Below are positions 8,170-15,973 of a DNA stretch of 64,000 bases, one piece after another. The DNA is from an uncultured Bacteroidales bacterium (GTDB taxonomy: Bacteria > Bacteroidota > Bacteroidia > Bacteroidales > Paludibacteraceae): assembly GCA_937901225.1 (NCBI GenBank), contig CALCGX010000076.1, positions 5,418 through 69,417 on the forward strand, given 5' to 3'. Below the pieces are notes generated by a model. The model searched no databases, had not been told where the DNA came from, and saw nothing but the letters and a program-made list of their open reading frames with translations. Numbering within the stretch: the first letter of the stretch is position 1; each line of letters begins with the position of its first letter. The position numbers and the translations under genes are program-made.

Positions 8170-9205
8170 ATAGATACTCCAACGCCTCGTCAATATCCCT
8201 TTCCGATACGTATTGATTAATTTCGGGTTTGCCTACAGCGCGAATCAGTGTGAAATTTGGTGTTCGATTGGCACTATTCTTTTTGTCTTGATACATGCGT
8301 TGGATGAGTTGTTCGCGCTGTTTGCAGTTGCATTGTGGTCTACCATAGTATTGCAACATGATTTGCGTTAGTTGTTGCAATACCTCGCGCGGACAGCCCA
8401 GCTTCACCACACTTAGATACACTTCTGCCACCATTCCCCATAAGACGCAGTAGCCGTGAGGTAGAGCATTGCGCTCTAATGCAGCCGATTCAATCGCATG
8501 TCCTACTGTGTGACCAAAATTCAGAATCTTGCGCACACCTGTCTCATGAGGGTCTTGTGCCACCACCTTTTCTTTGATTGCTATACTTGCCTGCAACACA
8601 CCTGTGCTACCCAATGCCTCCACCAATTGCTCCTGAGGCAACTCCTCCTGCAGGAGTTGCAATAAGTTCACCCACTCCCTTTTGCTAGCAATCAACGCAT
8701 GCTTGAGCATCTCAGCAAAACCACTCAGCAATTCCTCTGCAGGTAATGTACGTAGGAAATCAAGGTGAATCAGCGTAGCCAAAGGCGGTGTGAAAGTACC
8801 GATTGCATTCTTTACTCCCTTATAATCAAAACCTGTCTTTCCGCCAGACGATGCATCCACCATTGCTAGCAACGTGGTTGGGATATTCACAAATCGAATA
8901 CCACGCATATAGGTAGCCGCAGCAAAGCCGCCTAGGTCTGTAATCATACCACCGCCTAAATTCACCAATACCGCCTCACGTGTGGCATGGTGTTTGAGCA
9001 GAAAATCCCAAACGAGTTGTACAGATGTCAAGTTTTTGGTCACCTCACCTGCTTCAAGCGTGAGCAAATGGTACGAAAAATTTCCGATGGATTCGGCGAA
9101 AAGTGGCAAACAATGTACTTTGGTATGACTATCTGTCAGCACAAACAACTGTCCTTTTGGGAGGTCAGAGAGTAGAGAGGAAAGTTGTGTTAGACTGTGT
9201 AGCAT
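8159..9205 (-). CDS. aroB: 3-dehydroquinate synthase
   Basis: A 348-residue enzyme converting DAHP to 3-dehydroquinate, second step of the shikimate pathway. It has the NAD-binding 'GGGMITDLGGFAAATYMRG', 'IPTTLLAMVDASSGGKTG', and the metal-ligand region 'LNFGHTVGHAIE' and 'PHGYCVLWGM'. Start chosen at ATG 9205; a 26-residue upstream extension would run through the promoter. It converges with recX. Most family members have about 350-360 residues, so the gene is complete. Confidence 0.95.
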   Translation of the reverse strand: MLHSLTQLSSLLSDLPKGQLFVLTDSHTKVHCLPLFAESIGNFSYHLLTLEAGEVTKNLTSVQLVWDFLLKHHATREAVLVNLGGGMITDLGGFAAATYMRGIRFVNIPTTLLAMVDASSGGKTGFDYKGVKNAIGTFTPPLATLIHLDFLRTLPAEELLSGFAEMLKHALIASKREWVNLLQLLQEELPQEQLVEALGSTGVLQASIAIKEKVVAQDPHETGVRKILNFGHTVGHAIESAALERNALPHGYCVLWGMVAEVYLSVVKLGCPREVLQQLTQIMLQYYGRPQCNCKQREQLIQRMYQDKKNSANRTPNFTLIRAVGKPEINQYVSERDIDEALEYLFSL

Positions 9206-9225
9206 TGTCGTTTTTTGATTAAAAG

Positions 9226-9257
9226 TTTGCAAAGTTACGAAAAAAATTGTAACTTTG
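9226..9257 (+). promoter_or_regulatory. Promoter of the exported thioredoxin gene
   Basis: TTTG 9226-9229, 20-bp spacer, -7 box TAACTTTG 9250-9257. It overlaps the facing aroB promoter. Confidence 0.7.
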
Positions 9258-9259
9258 CA
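9228..9259 (-). promoter_or_regulatory. aroB -7 box within a perfect 11-bp inverted repeat
   Basis: Minus-strand -7 box TAACTTTG at 9230-9237. The arms TGCAAAGTTAC (9228-9238) and GTAACTTTGCA (9249-9259) are exact reverse complements with a 10-bp A/T centre, so the two facing -7 boxes form a palindrome. No clear -33 box is seen for aroB. Confidence 0.55.
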
Positions 9260-9277
9260 CCCTAAATTAGAAAAATT

Positions 9278-9709
9278 ATGCAAAAAAGAGTCTTTTTTAC
9301 CATTTTGATGGTGTTTTTTGCCCTTACAACCATGGCTGAGGGCTTGACCTATCTCTCCACTGAAGATTTCAAAAAGAATGTGTGCTACTATGATCTTTCA
9401 TCGGGTCAGCAACCTCAATGGAAATATATTGGCGACAAACCCTGTTTGATTGATTTCTCCACGACTTGGTGCGGTTGGTGCAAAAAGTTGCACCCCATTC
9501 TGGAGCAAGTGGCAAAGCAATACGAAGGCAAAGTTTATGTCTATACATTGGATGCAGAGAAGGAGCCTGAAGTCGCTGCTCTCTTTGGTGTCCGCAGCTA
9601 CCCCACGGTCGTTTTATGCCCAATGGAAGGTGGCCCACGTGTCGCACAAGGTTATCGTGAACTTGACTACTGGCAAGAAGCCATCAAGCAAATCCTTGGC
9701 GTAGAATAA
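9278..9709 (+). CDS. Exported thioredoxin-fold protein
   Basis: A 143-residue protein with a signal peptide ('MVFFALTTMAEG') and a thioredoxin fold with the redox pair Cys65-Cys68 in 'TWCGWCKKLHP' and the cis-proline loop 'RSYPTVVL'. It should act in the periplasm as a thiol-disulfide reductant or isomerase. The CGWC active site resembles DsbD-gamma/TlpA-like thioredoxins rather than cytoplasmic CGPC ones. Substrates are unknown. It has its own promoter and is followed 47 bp later by the antiporter gene in the same direction. Confidence 0.88.
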   Translation: MQKRVFFTILMVFFALTTMAEGLTYLSTEDFKKNVCYYDLSSGQQPQWKYIGDKPCLIDFSTTWCGWCKKLHPILEQVAKQYEGKVYVYTLDAEKEPEVAALFGVRSYPTVVLCPMEGGPRVAQGYRELDYWQEAIKQILGVE

Positions 9710-9756
9710 TCGTTTTATCTAACAGCGGAAGCGGTCTAAAATCTAACATCTAAAAT

Positions 9757-11367
9757 ATGCAAGTCGAACTCATTCTCCTCGTTCTTTCATTGCTTTTTTT
9801 TGCGAGCATCTTCACCGATAAAATCGGCTATAAATTTGGTGTACCTGCCCTGCTATTGTTCTTGGCTGTAGGTATGCTGTTTGGTCCTGATGGCATAGGT
9901 CGCCTCATCAACGAAGATGGGGTTGGTTACATGCTCAATGTCGGTTCTGCCCAAGCCATTGGTACGATTGCACTATGTATCATCCTCTTCTCGGGTGGTT
10001 TGGACACTAAGCTATCCGACATCCGCCCTGTGATGGTACCTGGTCTTACTTTAGCTACCATTGGCGTACTTATTACGATGCTCGTTACTGGTGTGATTAC
10101 GTACTATGTTTTCGGTTGGCTGCATTCTGTGGCAAGTGTCAGCATTGCAACTGCCCTATTGATGGCATCCACTATGTCTTCAACTGACTCTGCGTCCGTT
10201 TTCTCTATCCTTCGTACCAATAGCATTGGTCTTAAGCACAACCTCCGTCCGCTGTTGGAGTTAGAGTCTGGTGCCAATGACCCAATGGCATACGTGCTCA
10301 CTACCACTATGATCGGCATCGTCACCGCAGCTGGCAATCAGGTCACAGCATTGTCTGTGGTGCAAGACATTGTTATCCAGTTGATTATGGGTGCAGTCTT
10401 GGGCTTTATTTTTGGTAAAGGTATTGTCAGTATCATGCGTAAGGCGGATTTGGGCAACGAATCGCTCTACCCCATTATGGTACTCACGGCATGTATCTTT
10501 ATCTTTAGTATCACCTATTTCTTGAAGGGTAATACCTATCTCGCCGTGTATATCGGTGGTCTTGTGATTGGTAATAGCAAGTTCACTCGCAAACGCCAAA
10601 CGCGCAGTTTCTTCGACGGACTCACTTGGCTCAGTCAATTAGTCATCTTCCTTGTCTTGGGTCTGATGGTACGCCCACATGAGCTCTTCCGTCTTGAAGT
10701 TTGGTTGCCTTGTCTCATTATCAGCATTGTGATGATTTTTATCTCGCGTCCTATATCTGTCTTCCTTTGTATGTTGCCTTTCAAGCAATACAAACGCCAA
10801 GACAAATTGATGCTCAGTTGGGTGGGATTGAAGGGCGCAGTACCAATCATCTTCGCCATCATGTGCGAAGCAAACGATGTGCCTCATGCGGACTTGATTT
10901 TTAATATCGTCTTCCTCTGCACCATCGTGTCGCTCATTGCGCAGGGCACTTCGCTCTCAGTTGTGGCTAAGAAACTCAAACTAGCGACACCACCTGTAGA
11001 ACTCAAGAAACTTTCGCATTTTGATATTGACCTGCCTGAGGAAGTGGAATCTTCTGCTACGGAAATTGAAGTCAAAGAGGATATGCTCGCTCATGGCAAT
11101 ATGCTCAAAAACCTCATTTTCCCTGATAAGACCTTGGTCATTATGGTGCGTCGTGGTGAAGATTTCTTTGTACCAACGGGCAATTCCGAATTGGAGGTTG
11201 GGGATCAATTGTTGGTAATTACCGACAACGATGCCATGCTCGCAGCTCAGTATATTGAGGAAACAAATGAGGAGGAGAGCAAGCATTGGGGCATGCAGCT
11301 TATCAACAACACTTGGGATTTTGCCAAACAAAAATGGCAACAACTCGTTGCTGGTAAAAAGAATTAA
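9757..11367 (+). CDS. Potassium/proton antiporter, CPA1 family (CvrA/NhaP2-like)
   Basis: A 536-residue inner-membrane exchanger. Residues 1 to about 400 hold some 12-13 hydrophobic segments of the Na/H exchanger fold, with 'ALLMASTMSSTDSASVFSIL' and the following 'LESGANDPMAYVLT' as the ion-site helices. Residues about 440-500 form a cytoplasmic RCK_C domain ('FPDKTLVIMVRRGEDFFVP', 'LEVGDQLLVITDND'), as in NhaP2/CvrA proteins that exchange K+ or Na+ for H+. A charged tail of about 35 residues follows. The GH5 lipoprotein gene begins 13 bp downstream, so they may share a transcript without an evident functional link. Confidence 0.9.
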   Translation: MQVELILLVLSLLFFASIFTDKIGYKFGVPALLLFLAVGMLFGPDGIGRLINEDGVGYMLNVGSAQAIGTIALCIILFSGGLDTKLSDIRPVMVPGLTLATIGVLITMLVTGVITYYVFGWLHSVASVSIATALLMASTMSSTDSASVFSILRTNSIGLKHNLRPLLELESGANDPMAYVLTTTMIGIVTAAGNQVTALSVVQDIVIQLIMGAVLGFIFGKGIVSIMRKADLGNESLYPIMVLTACIFIFSITYFLKGNTYLAVYIGGLVIGNSKFTRKRQTRSFFDGLTWLSQLVIFLVLGLMVRPHELFRLEVWLPCLIISIVMIFISRPISVFLCMLPFKQYKRQDKLMLSWVGLKGAVPIIFAIMCEANDVPHADLIFNIVFLCTIVSLIAQGTSLSVVAKKLKLATPPVELKKLSHFDIDLPEEVESSATEIEVKEDMLAHGNMLKNLIFPDKTLVIMVRRGEDFFVPTGNSELEVGDQLLVITDNDAMLAAQYIEETNEEESKHWGMQLINNTWDFAKQKWQQLVAGKKN

Positions 11368-11380
11368 AACCTGTCATATC

Positions 11381-12451
11381 ATGAAACACAACCCATTTAT
11401 TATCGTCGCATTATTTAGTTTTGTATCTCTTTTCTGGGGATGCCAATCGAGCGACATTTACCAACCATGGTCTAAAGAAAAAGCAAAAACTTGGTACGCA
11501 GAGCACCCTTATCGAGCTGGATGTAATTTCCAACCTAGCACTGCCATCAACCAAATTGAGATGTGGCAATCCGCCACCTTCGATGCGGCTACTATTGACC
11601 GCGAATTGGGATGGGCAGAGGATATCGGCCTCAATGTCATGCGTGTGTATTTGAGCAGCGTGGTATGGCAAAACGAACCCGAAGCTTTCATACAGCACAT
11701 GGGTGAATACCTCACCATTGCTGACAAACATCATATCAAGACGTTATTCGTTTTCTTTGACGACTGCTGGAATCCCGAATCTACCTATGGCGAGCAACCA
11801 GCTCCCAAGCCTGGTATCCACAACTCTGGTTGGGTGCAAGACCCTGCTGTTAGTTTGCGTGCTGACACAGCAACTCTGTTCCCTATCCTTGAGGCATATG
11901 TCAAAGATGTGATGACTACTTTCAAAGACGACCAACGTATCTGGATGTGGGACCTCTATAATGAACCTGGAAATACTAAACACAAATTGACATCTATGCC
12001 GCTCCTGCGCAATGTCTTCCGTTGGGCACGCGAATGCCAAGTGAGCCAACCGCTGACTGTCGGTGTATGGTTTATGGAATGTCCTGAACTCAACCAAATC
12101 CAATTGGCCAACTCGGATATCATCTCCTATCACAATTACAGCAACCCTGATATCCATCGCCAATGCATTGATTCGCTCCGCAAATACGACCGTCCTATGG
12201 TCTGCACCGAGTATATGGCACGCCGCAATGGCAGTTATTTCCAAACGATTCTCCCACTCCTGAAGGAGAACAACGTTGCAGCTATCAACTGGGGATTTGT
12301 TAGTGGCAAGACCAATACCATCTTCGCGTGGGACGAGCCTATGCCTGATGTTCAAGAGCCTCCTTTGTGGTTCCACGATATCTTCCGCCAAGACCATACG
12401 CCATTTAGTCCAGAAGAAGTAAGTGTCATCCAGAGTATCATGCTCCAATAA
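11381..12451 (+). CDS. Lipoprotein glycoside hydrolase, GH5/cellulase-like
   Basis: A 356-residue secreted lipoprotein: signal peptide ending in the lipobox 'LFWGC'. The (beta/alpha)8 hydrolase signatures are 'WMWDLYNEPGNTKH' (acid/base Glu after Asn) and 'MVCTEYMARRNGSY' (nucleophile Glu). Related Bacteroidales proteins are often labelled 1,4-beta-xylanase or cellulase; the actual substrate cannot be read from sequence. Start set at ATG 11381 because the frame upstream runs inside the antiporter gene and only 11381 gives a signal peptide. It lies 12 bp before the epimerase lipoprotein gene, so the pair probably processes a hexose- or pentose-containing glycan at the cell surface or periplasm. 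Confidence 0.8.
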   Translation: MKHNPFIIVALFSFVSLFWGCQSSDIYQPWSKEKAKTWYAEHPYRAGCNFQPSTAINQIEMWQSATFDAATIDRELGWAEDIGLNVMRVYLSSVVWQNEPEAFIQHMGEYLTIADKHHIKTLFVFFDDCWNPESTYGEQPAPKPGIHNSGWVQDPAVSLRADTATLFPILEAYVKDVMTTFKDDQRIWMWDLYNEPGNTKHKLTSMPLLRNVFRWARECQVSQPLTVGVWFMECPELNQIQLANSDIISYHNYSNPDIHRQCIDSLRKYDRPMVCTEYMARRNGSYFQTILPLLKENNVAAINWGFVSGKTNTIFAWDEPMPDVQEPPLWFHDIFRQDHTPFSPEEVSVIQSIMLQ

Positions 12452-12463
12452 TCCGACGATTGT

Positions 12464-13612
12464 ATGACTACCTATATCAAGGCACTAGCCGCTTGCCTAC
12501 TATCAATCGCTATGGTGGGTTGTACTATCCAAGAACGCCCTACACAAAGTGGTTTGCTGCGCAGTAATTTCCAAATCGAACATATGGGTATGCAGACCGA
12601 TCTCTATACCCTCACCAACGACAATGGCATGGAGGTATGTTTCACCAATTTCGGCGGACGCATCGTCAGTATCCTTGTGCCTGACCGCCATGGCAACATG
12701 CTCGACGTCTGCCTCGGCCACGACTCTATTGCCGACTATATCCGCTATGGCTATCAGGGCTGCAATTTCGGTGCACTTATCGGTCGCTATGGCAACCGTA
12801 TCAAGGATGGCATGTTCACATTAGATGGCATCGCATACCAATTGCCTCGCAACAACGATGGCAACTGCCTGCACGGTGGCGGCGACATCGCTTTCCACAA
12901 CCGCATGTGGCAAGCCCAACCTATCAGCAATAGTAGCATCGCCTTCACCACCATCAGTCCCGATGGCGAAGACGGCTTCCCTGGCAACCTATCGGTCAAG
13001 GTCACCTATACACTCACCAACGACAATGCCATCTCTATTGCCTACGAAGCCACTACCGACAAGCCTACTGTCATCAATCTCACCAACCACTGCTACTTCT
13101 GCCTCAGTGGCGACCCAAGTCGCGACGTCATGGATGAGATATTATACCTCAATGCCGAGGCATACACCCCAGTAGATGCCAATGTCGCTGTAACAGGCGA
13201 GATTGCTGCGGTAGAGAATACTCCCTTCGACTTCCGTACCCCTACCCGCATAGGCGACCGAATCAACGACACTACCCACCAGCAGATTGTCAACGGACGC
13301 GGATATGACCACAACTGGCTGCTCAACACCCATGGCGATATCAATGCCGTGGCAGCCACTTTGTATGACCCTACAACGGGCATCGAAATGACTATCCATA
13401 CCGACCAACCGGGTGTGCAGTTCTATGCTGGCAACTTCCTTGATGGCAGTTTCATGGGAAAAAAAGGCGTGGCATACCCTCTCCGCAGCGGTTTGTGCTT
13501 TGAGACGCAACATTATCCAGATAGTCCCAACCAACCTGCTTTCCCAAGTACCACTTTGCGTCCAGGGAAAACATATACCACTTCTACCATCTATCAGTTT
13601 GATATTAATTAG
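12464..13612 (+). CDS. galM: Aldose 1-epimerase, lipoprotein
   Basis: A 382-residue mutarotase interconverting alpha and beta anomers of hexoses. The signal peptide ends in lipobox 'MVGC', so it works outside the cytoplasm, unlike E. coli GalM. GalM motifs are 'FGGRIVSILVPDRHGN', 'ALIGRYGNRIKDG', 'INLTNHCYFCLSG' (catalytic His) and 'CFETQHYPDSPNQ' (catalytic Glu). The usual NHSYFNL reads NHCYFCL here; both catalytic residues are kept. It follows the GH5 lipoprotein by 12 bp and its stop overlaps the end of the convergent membrane protein gene by 8 bp. Confidence 0.92.
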   Translation: MTTYIKALAACLLSIAMVGCTIQERPTQSGLLRSNFQIEHMGMQTDLYTLTNDNGMEVCFTNFGGRIVSILVPDRHGNMLDVCLGHDSIADYIRYGYQGCNFGALIGRYGNRIKDGMFTLDGIAYQLPRNNDGNCLHGGGDIAFHNRMWQAQPISNSSIAFTTISPDGEDGFPGNLSVKVTYTLTNDNAISIAYEATTDKPTVINLTNHCYFCLSGDPSRDVMDEILYLNAEAYTPVDANVAVTGEIAAVENTPFDFRTPTRIGDRINDTTHQQIVNGRGYDHNWLLNTHGDINAVAATLYDPTTGIEMTIHTDQPGVQFYAGNFLDGSFMGKKGVAYPLRSGLCFETQHYPDSPNQPAFPSTTLRPGKTYTTSTIYQFDIN

Positions 13613-14351
13613 AGATGGATTTGCGGAGTTTGATCCATGCAATGCCAGCACCTGCGTTGATTATCAAGAAGACCAAGAAGAGGAATATTGAAAAGATATT
13701 GCCTATCAAGAAATACAATACGATGCCCGATAAAGCATACAATACCCACCATACCCAAGCATCGATCTTTTGATAAATAAGAATGAAATTTGCCAATGTG
13801 GAAGATGCTATCATGAGTCCGCCCATGAGCTTGATGAATATATTGTCTGTCCAAGCATCCTGCTGGATGACCAATGTTGCCAATACATAATCTCCCATAA
13901 CGACTATTAGCAAGATGAATAGGGATAACCATTGTAGATGGCGTGGCAACCATTCTGGCACGAAGGGCTGGTCTGAAGATTGAGGTTGCAAAGCTAATTT
14001 GCGCCAACGCAACAAGGAGGATAGCAAGAACGGCACGAACACAACCAACTGCAAGACAACCAAGTCCAGGTTACCCTGCAAATAGAATTGCACCGACAGC
14101 AACAATGCCATTAGTATTCCACCGTAGAAGCCCGTATAATTCTTTGGGTCGCGGATAGTCAGCACATACGCCGTACCCATCACGCTGGCAGGAATACCGA
14201 CGATGAAAGCCAAGTCGTGCCATTGGAGTAATATGCCACGGAGCGAATGCACGAGCCACTCGATTATATATAAAATAAGGAATAAGACAGCGTAGATGCC
14301 GAGAGAAATGAGTACTTGTTTGCCGAAGGCTTTCCAAAGAGTCTTTTTCAT
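13605..14351 (-). CDS. PnuC-like membrane transporter (tentative)
   Basis: A 248-residue integral membrane protein with about seven hydrophobic segments and no signal peptide. The C-terminal part, 'IYQKIDAWVWWVLYALSG' followed by a Gly-rich aromatic helix ending 'GIAWIK', resembles PnuC nicotinamide riboside transporters, and the length is close to theirs (about 200-240). Similarity elsewhere is weak, so another small-molecule permease is possible. It is transcribed alone, converges with galM, and no NAD-salvage genes are nearby to confirm the role. Confidence 0.5.
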   Translation of the reverse strand: MKKTLWKAFGKQVLISLGIYAVLFLILYIIEWLVHSLRGILLQWHDLAFIVGIPASVMGTAYVLTIRDPKNYTGFYGGILMALLLSVQFYLQGNLDLVVLQLVVFVPFLLSSLLRWRKLALQPQSSDQPFVPEWLPRHLQWLSLFILLIVVMGDYVLATLVIQQDAWTDNIFIKLMGGLMIASSTLANFILIYQKIDAWVWWVLYALSGIVLYFLIGNIFSIFLFLVFLIINAGAGIAWIKLRKSISN

Positions 14352-14398
14352 GGGGTAAAGGCGACTACGTCGCGGTGTAGGGTTAAAGGCTAAGAGAC

Positions 14399-14428
14399 AA
14401 AAAAGGCGAGCATAATGCTCGCCTTTTT
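14399..14428 (-). terminator. Bidirectional terminator after rpmE
   Basis: AAAAAGGCGAGCAT/ATGCTCGCCTTTTT, a near-perfect stem with A and T runs on both sides. It ends the rpsF-rpsR-rplI-rpmE transcript 10 bp after the last gene. Confidence 0.88.
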
Positions 14429-14437
14429 GCTGTCGTA

Positions 14438-14692
14438 TTAGTTACGCTTGCGGTTACCGTAGCGAGACATGAACTTGTCAACGCGACCTGCGGTATCCAC
14501 GAGTTTAGACTTACCAGTGTAGAATGGGTGACTGGTGTTGGAGATCTCCAACTTGATCAATGGATAAGTAGTGCCATCGATCTCGATGGTGTCCTTCGTA
14601 TTAGCTGTAGAGCGACTGAAGAACTGTGTACCATCGGACATATCTTTGAAAACTACAATGCGGTAGCTCTCTGGATGAATTCCTTTTTTCAT
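14438..14692 (-). CDS. rpmE2: 50S ribosomal protein L31, zinc-free type B
   Basis: An 84-residue L31. It starts '[17 protein letters not shown]' and lacks the CxxC zinc ligands of type A L31, so it is the type B (YtjA-like) form. '[15 protein letters not shown]' is the conserved core. It is the last gene of the rpsF-rpsR-rplI operon, an unusual position compared with E. coli; in many bacteria type B L31 is zinc-regulated, but the placement here suggests constitutive use. Confidence 0.95.
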   Translation of the reverse strand: MKKGIHPESYRIVVFKDMSDGTQFFSRSTANTKDTIEIDGTTYPLIKLEISNTSHPFYTGKSKLVDTAGRVDKFMSRYGNRKRN

Positions 14693-14716
14693 AATTCGTT
14701 TTCCTTTCTTTAGCGC

Positions 14717-15160
14717 TTATTCAGCAACAACGTTCAACTTAATTTCAGCCTTAACCTCGCGGTGAAGTTTAGCAGTAGCAGTAGCCTCGCCAAGAGTCTT
14801 CACAGCCTCGTCGATAGTGATCACCTTCTTGTCGATCTCGATGCCTTGAGCAGCCAAAGCCTCAGATACTTGAGCGGTAGTGATAGTACCGAAGATCTTG
14901 CCATCCTCATTTGCCTTAGCAGAGAGGGTGATAACGGTGTTAGCCAATTTCTCAGCCAATGCTTGAGCGTCAGCGAGCAATTTAGCCATCTTGTGAGCTT
15001 GTTGTTTGAGGTTCTCAGCCAATTGTTTGCGGTTGCTATCGTTAGCAATCACAGCCAAACGGTTAGGGATGAGGTAGTTACGACCGTAACCATCTTTTAC
15101 CTTAACGATATCGTTCTTGTAGCCCAAGTTAGCTACGTCTTGAATCAAAATTACTTCCAT
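14717..15160 (-). CDS. rplI: 50S ribosomal protein L9
   Basis: A 147-residue L9. The N-terminal rRNA-binding domain 'MEVILIQDVANLGYKNDIVK' with 'DGYGRNYLIPNRLAV' is followed by the long connecting helix and a C-terminal domain. Length is normal. Third gene of the rpsF operon, 37 bp after rpsR. Confidence 0.97.
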   Translation of the reverse strand: MEVILIQDVANLGYKNDIVKVKDGYGRNYLIPNRLAVIANDSNRKQLAENLKQQAHKMAKLLADAQALAEKLANTVITLSAKANEDGKIFGTITTAQVSEALAAQGIEIDKKVITIDEAVKTLGEATATAKLHREVKAEIKLNVVAE

Positions 15161-15197
15161 GATGTTTCCTTTCTGATTAAATAGTTAATGATTCAAA

Positions 15198-15464
15198 TTA
15201 TTTCATCATATCGGTTACGTATGGGAGCAAAGCCAAGTGACGTGCTTTCTTCACGGCTTGAGCCACCTTGCGTTGATACTTCAAGCTTGTACCTGTGATA
15301 CGGCGAGGAAGGATCTTACCTTGCTCGTTGAGGAACTTCTTGAGGAACTCAGGATCTTTGTAGTCGATGTACTTGATGCCAGACTTTTTGAAACGGCAGT
15401 ACTTTTTCTTCTTTGCCTCGTTTGTTTTTGGGGTCAAATAGCGGATTTCGTCATTTTGTGCCAT
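15198..15464 (-). CDS. rpsR: 30S ribosomal protein S18
   Basis: An 88-residue S18 with '[16 protein letters not shown]' and '[15 protein letters not shown]'. S18 pairs with S6 on the 30S platform. It follows rpsF by 2 bp, so the two partner proteins are translationally coupled. Confidence 0.97.
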   Translation of the reverse strand: MAQNDEIRYLTPKTNEAKKKKYCRFKKSGIKYIDYKDPEFLKKFLNEQGKILPRRITGTSLKYQRKVAQAVKKARHLALLPYVTDMMK

Positions 15465-15466
15465 GA

Positions 15467-15823
15467 TTAAGCCTCCTCTTGTTCTACTGGTTTAACATTT
15501 GCGTTACGACGCTTTTGAGCGTACTCAAATGCGTACTTGTCAAGACGGGTAGTGAGGAAACGCAACACGCGCTCATCACGACGGAATGCTGTCTCGAGCT
15601 TTGCAATCAACTCAGGTTCTACATCAAATTGCAGCAAGGCGTAGAATCCCGTTGTTTTGCCTTGGATAGGGTAAGCCAATTTCTTCAAACCCCACTCCTC
15701 ACGGTTAAGAATGGTACCGCCATTCTCCACGAGAAGTTTCTCGAATTTGTCAACCGCTTCCTTCATCTGTGGTTCAGACAAAACGGGAGTCAACACGAAA
15801 GCGGCTTCGTAATGATTTAACAT
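15467..15823 (-). CDS. rpsF: 30S ribosomal protein S6
   Basis: A 118-residue S6: '[17 protein letters not shown]' and '[19 protein letters not shown]' are diagnostic. First gene of the operon. In several bacterial phyla the S6:S18 dimer represses its own mRNA through a leader stem-loop; a structured leader is present here. Confidence 0.97.
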   Translation of the reverse strand: MLNHYEAAFVLTPVLSEPQMKEAVDKFEKLLVENGGTILNREEWGLKKLAYPIQGKTTGFYALLQFDVEPELIAKLETAFRRDERVLRFLTTRLDKYAFEYAQKRRNANVKPVEQEEA

Positions 15824-15925
15824 AATGTTTGATTAGTTAATTAAATTGTTAATAATTAGTTATTTATCGCTTTATTCACGGCGCTCACACACAACGGTGT
15901 GTACGCAAACGCGCGAAAAAGCGTG
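15824..15925 (-). promoter_or_regulatory. rpsF mRNA leader, candidate S6:S18 autoregulatory site
   Basis: About 100 nt between promoter and start codon. On the minus strand ACACA-CCGT-TGTGT forms a hairpin with CCG at its tip, and a second CCG follows in GCGCCGTGAA. S6:S18-binding leaders are known for a CCG-containing loop, so autoregulation is plausible but the match was judged by eye only. Confidence 0.4.
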
Positions 15926-15957
15926 CAAAGGTACTGCTTTTTTTTTGATTGACCAAA
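15926..15957 (-). promoter_or_regulatory. Promoter of the rpsF-rpsR-rplI-rpmE operon
   Basis: Minus-strand -7 box TACCTTTG (15926-15933), 20-bp spacer, -33 TTTG (15954-15957). Confidence 0.78.
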
Positions 15958-15973
15958 TATTTTGGCATTTTTC

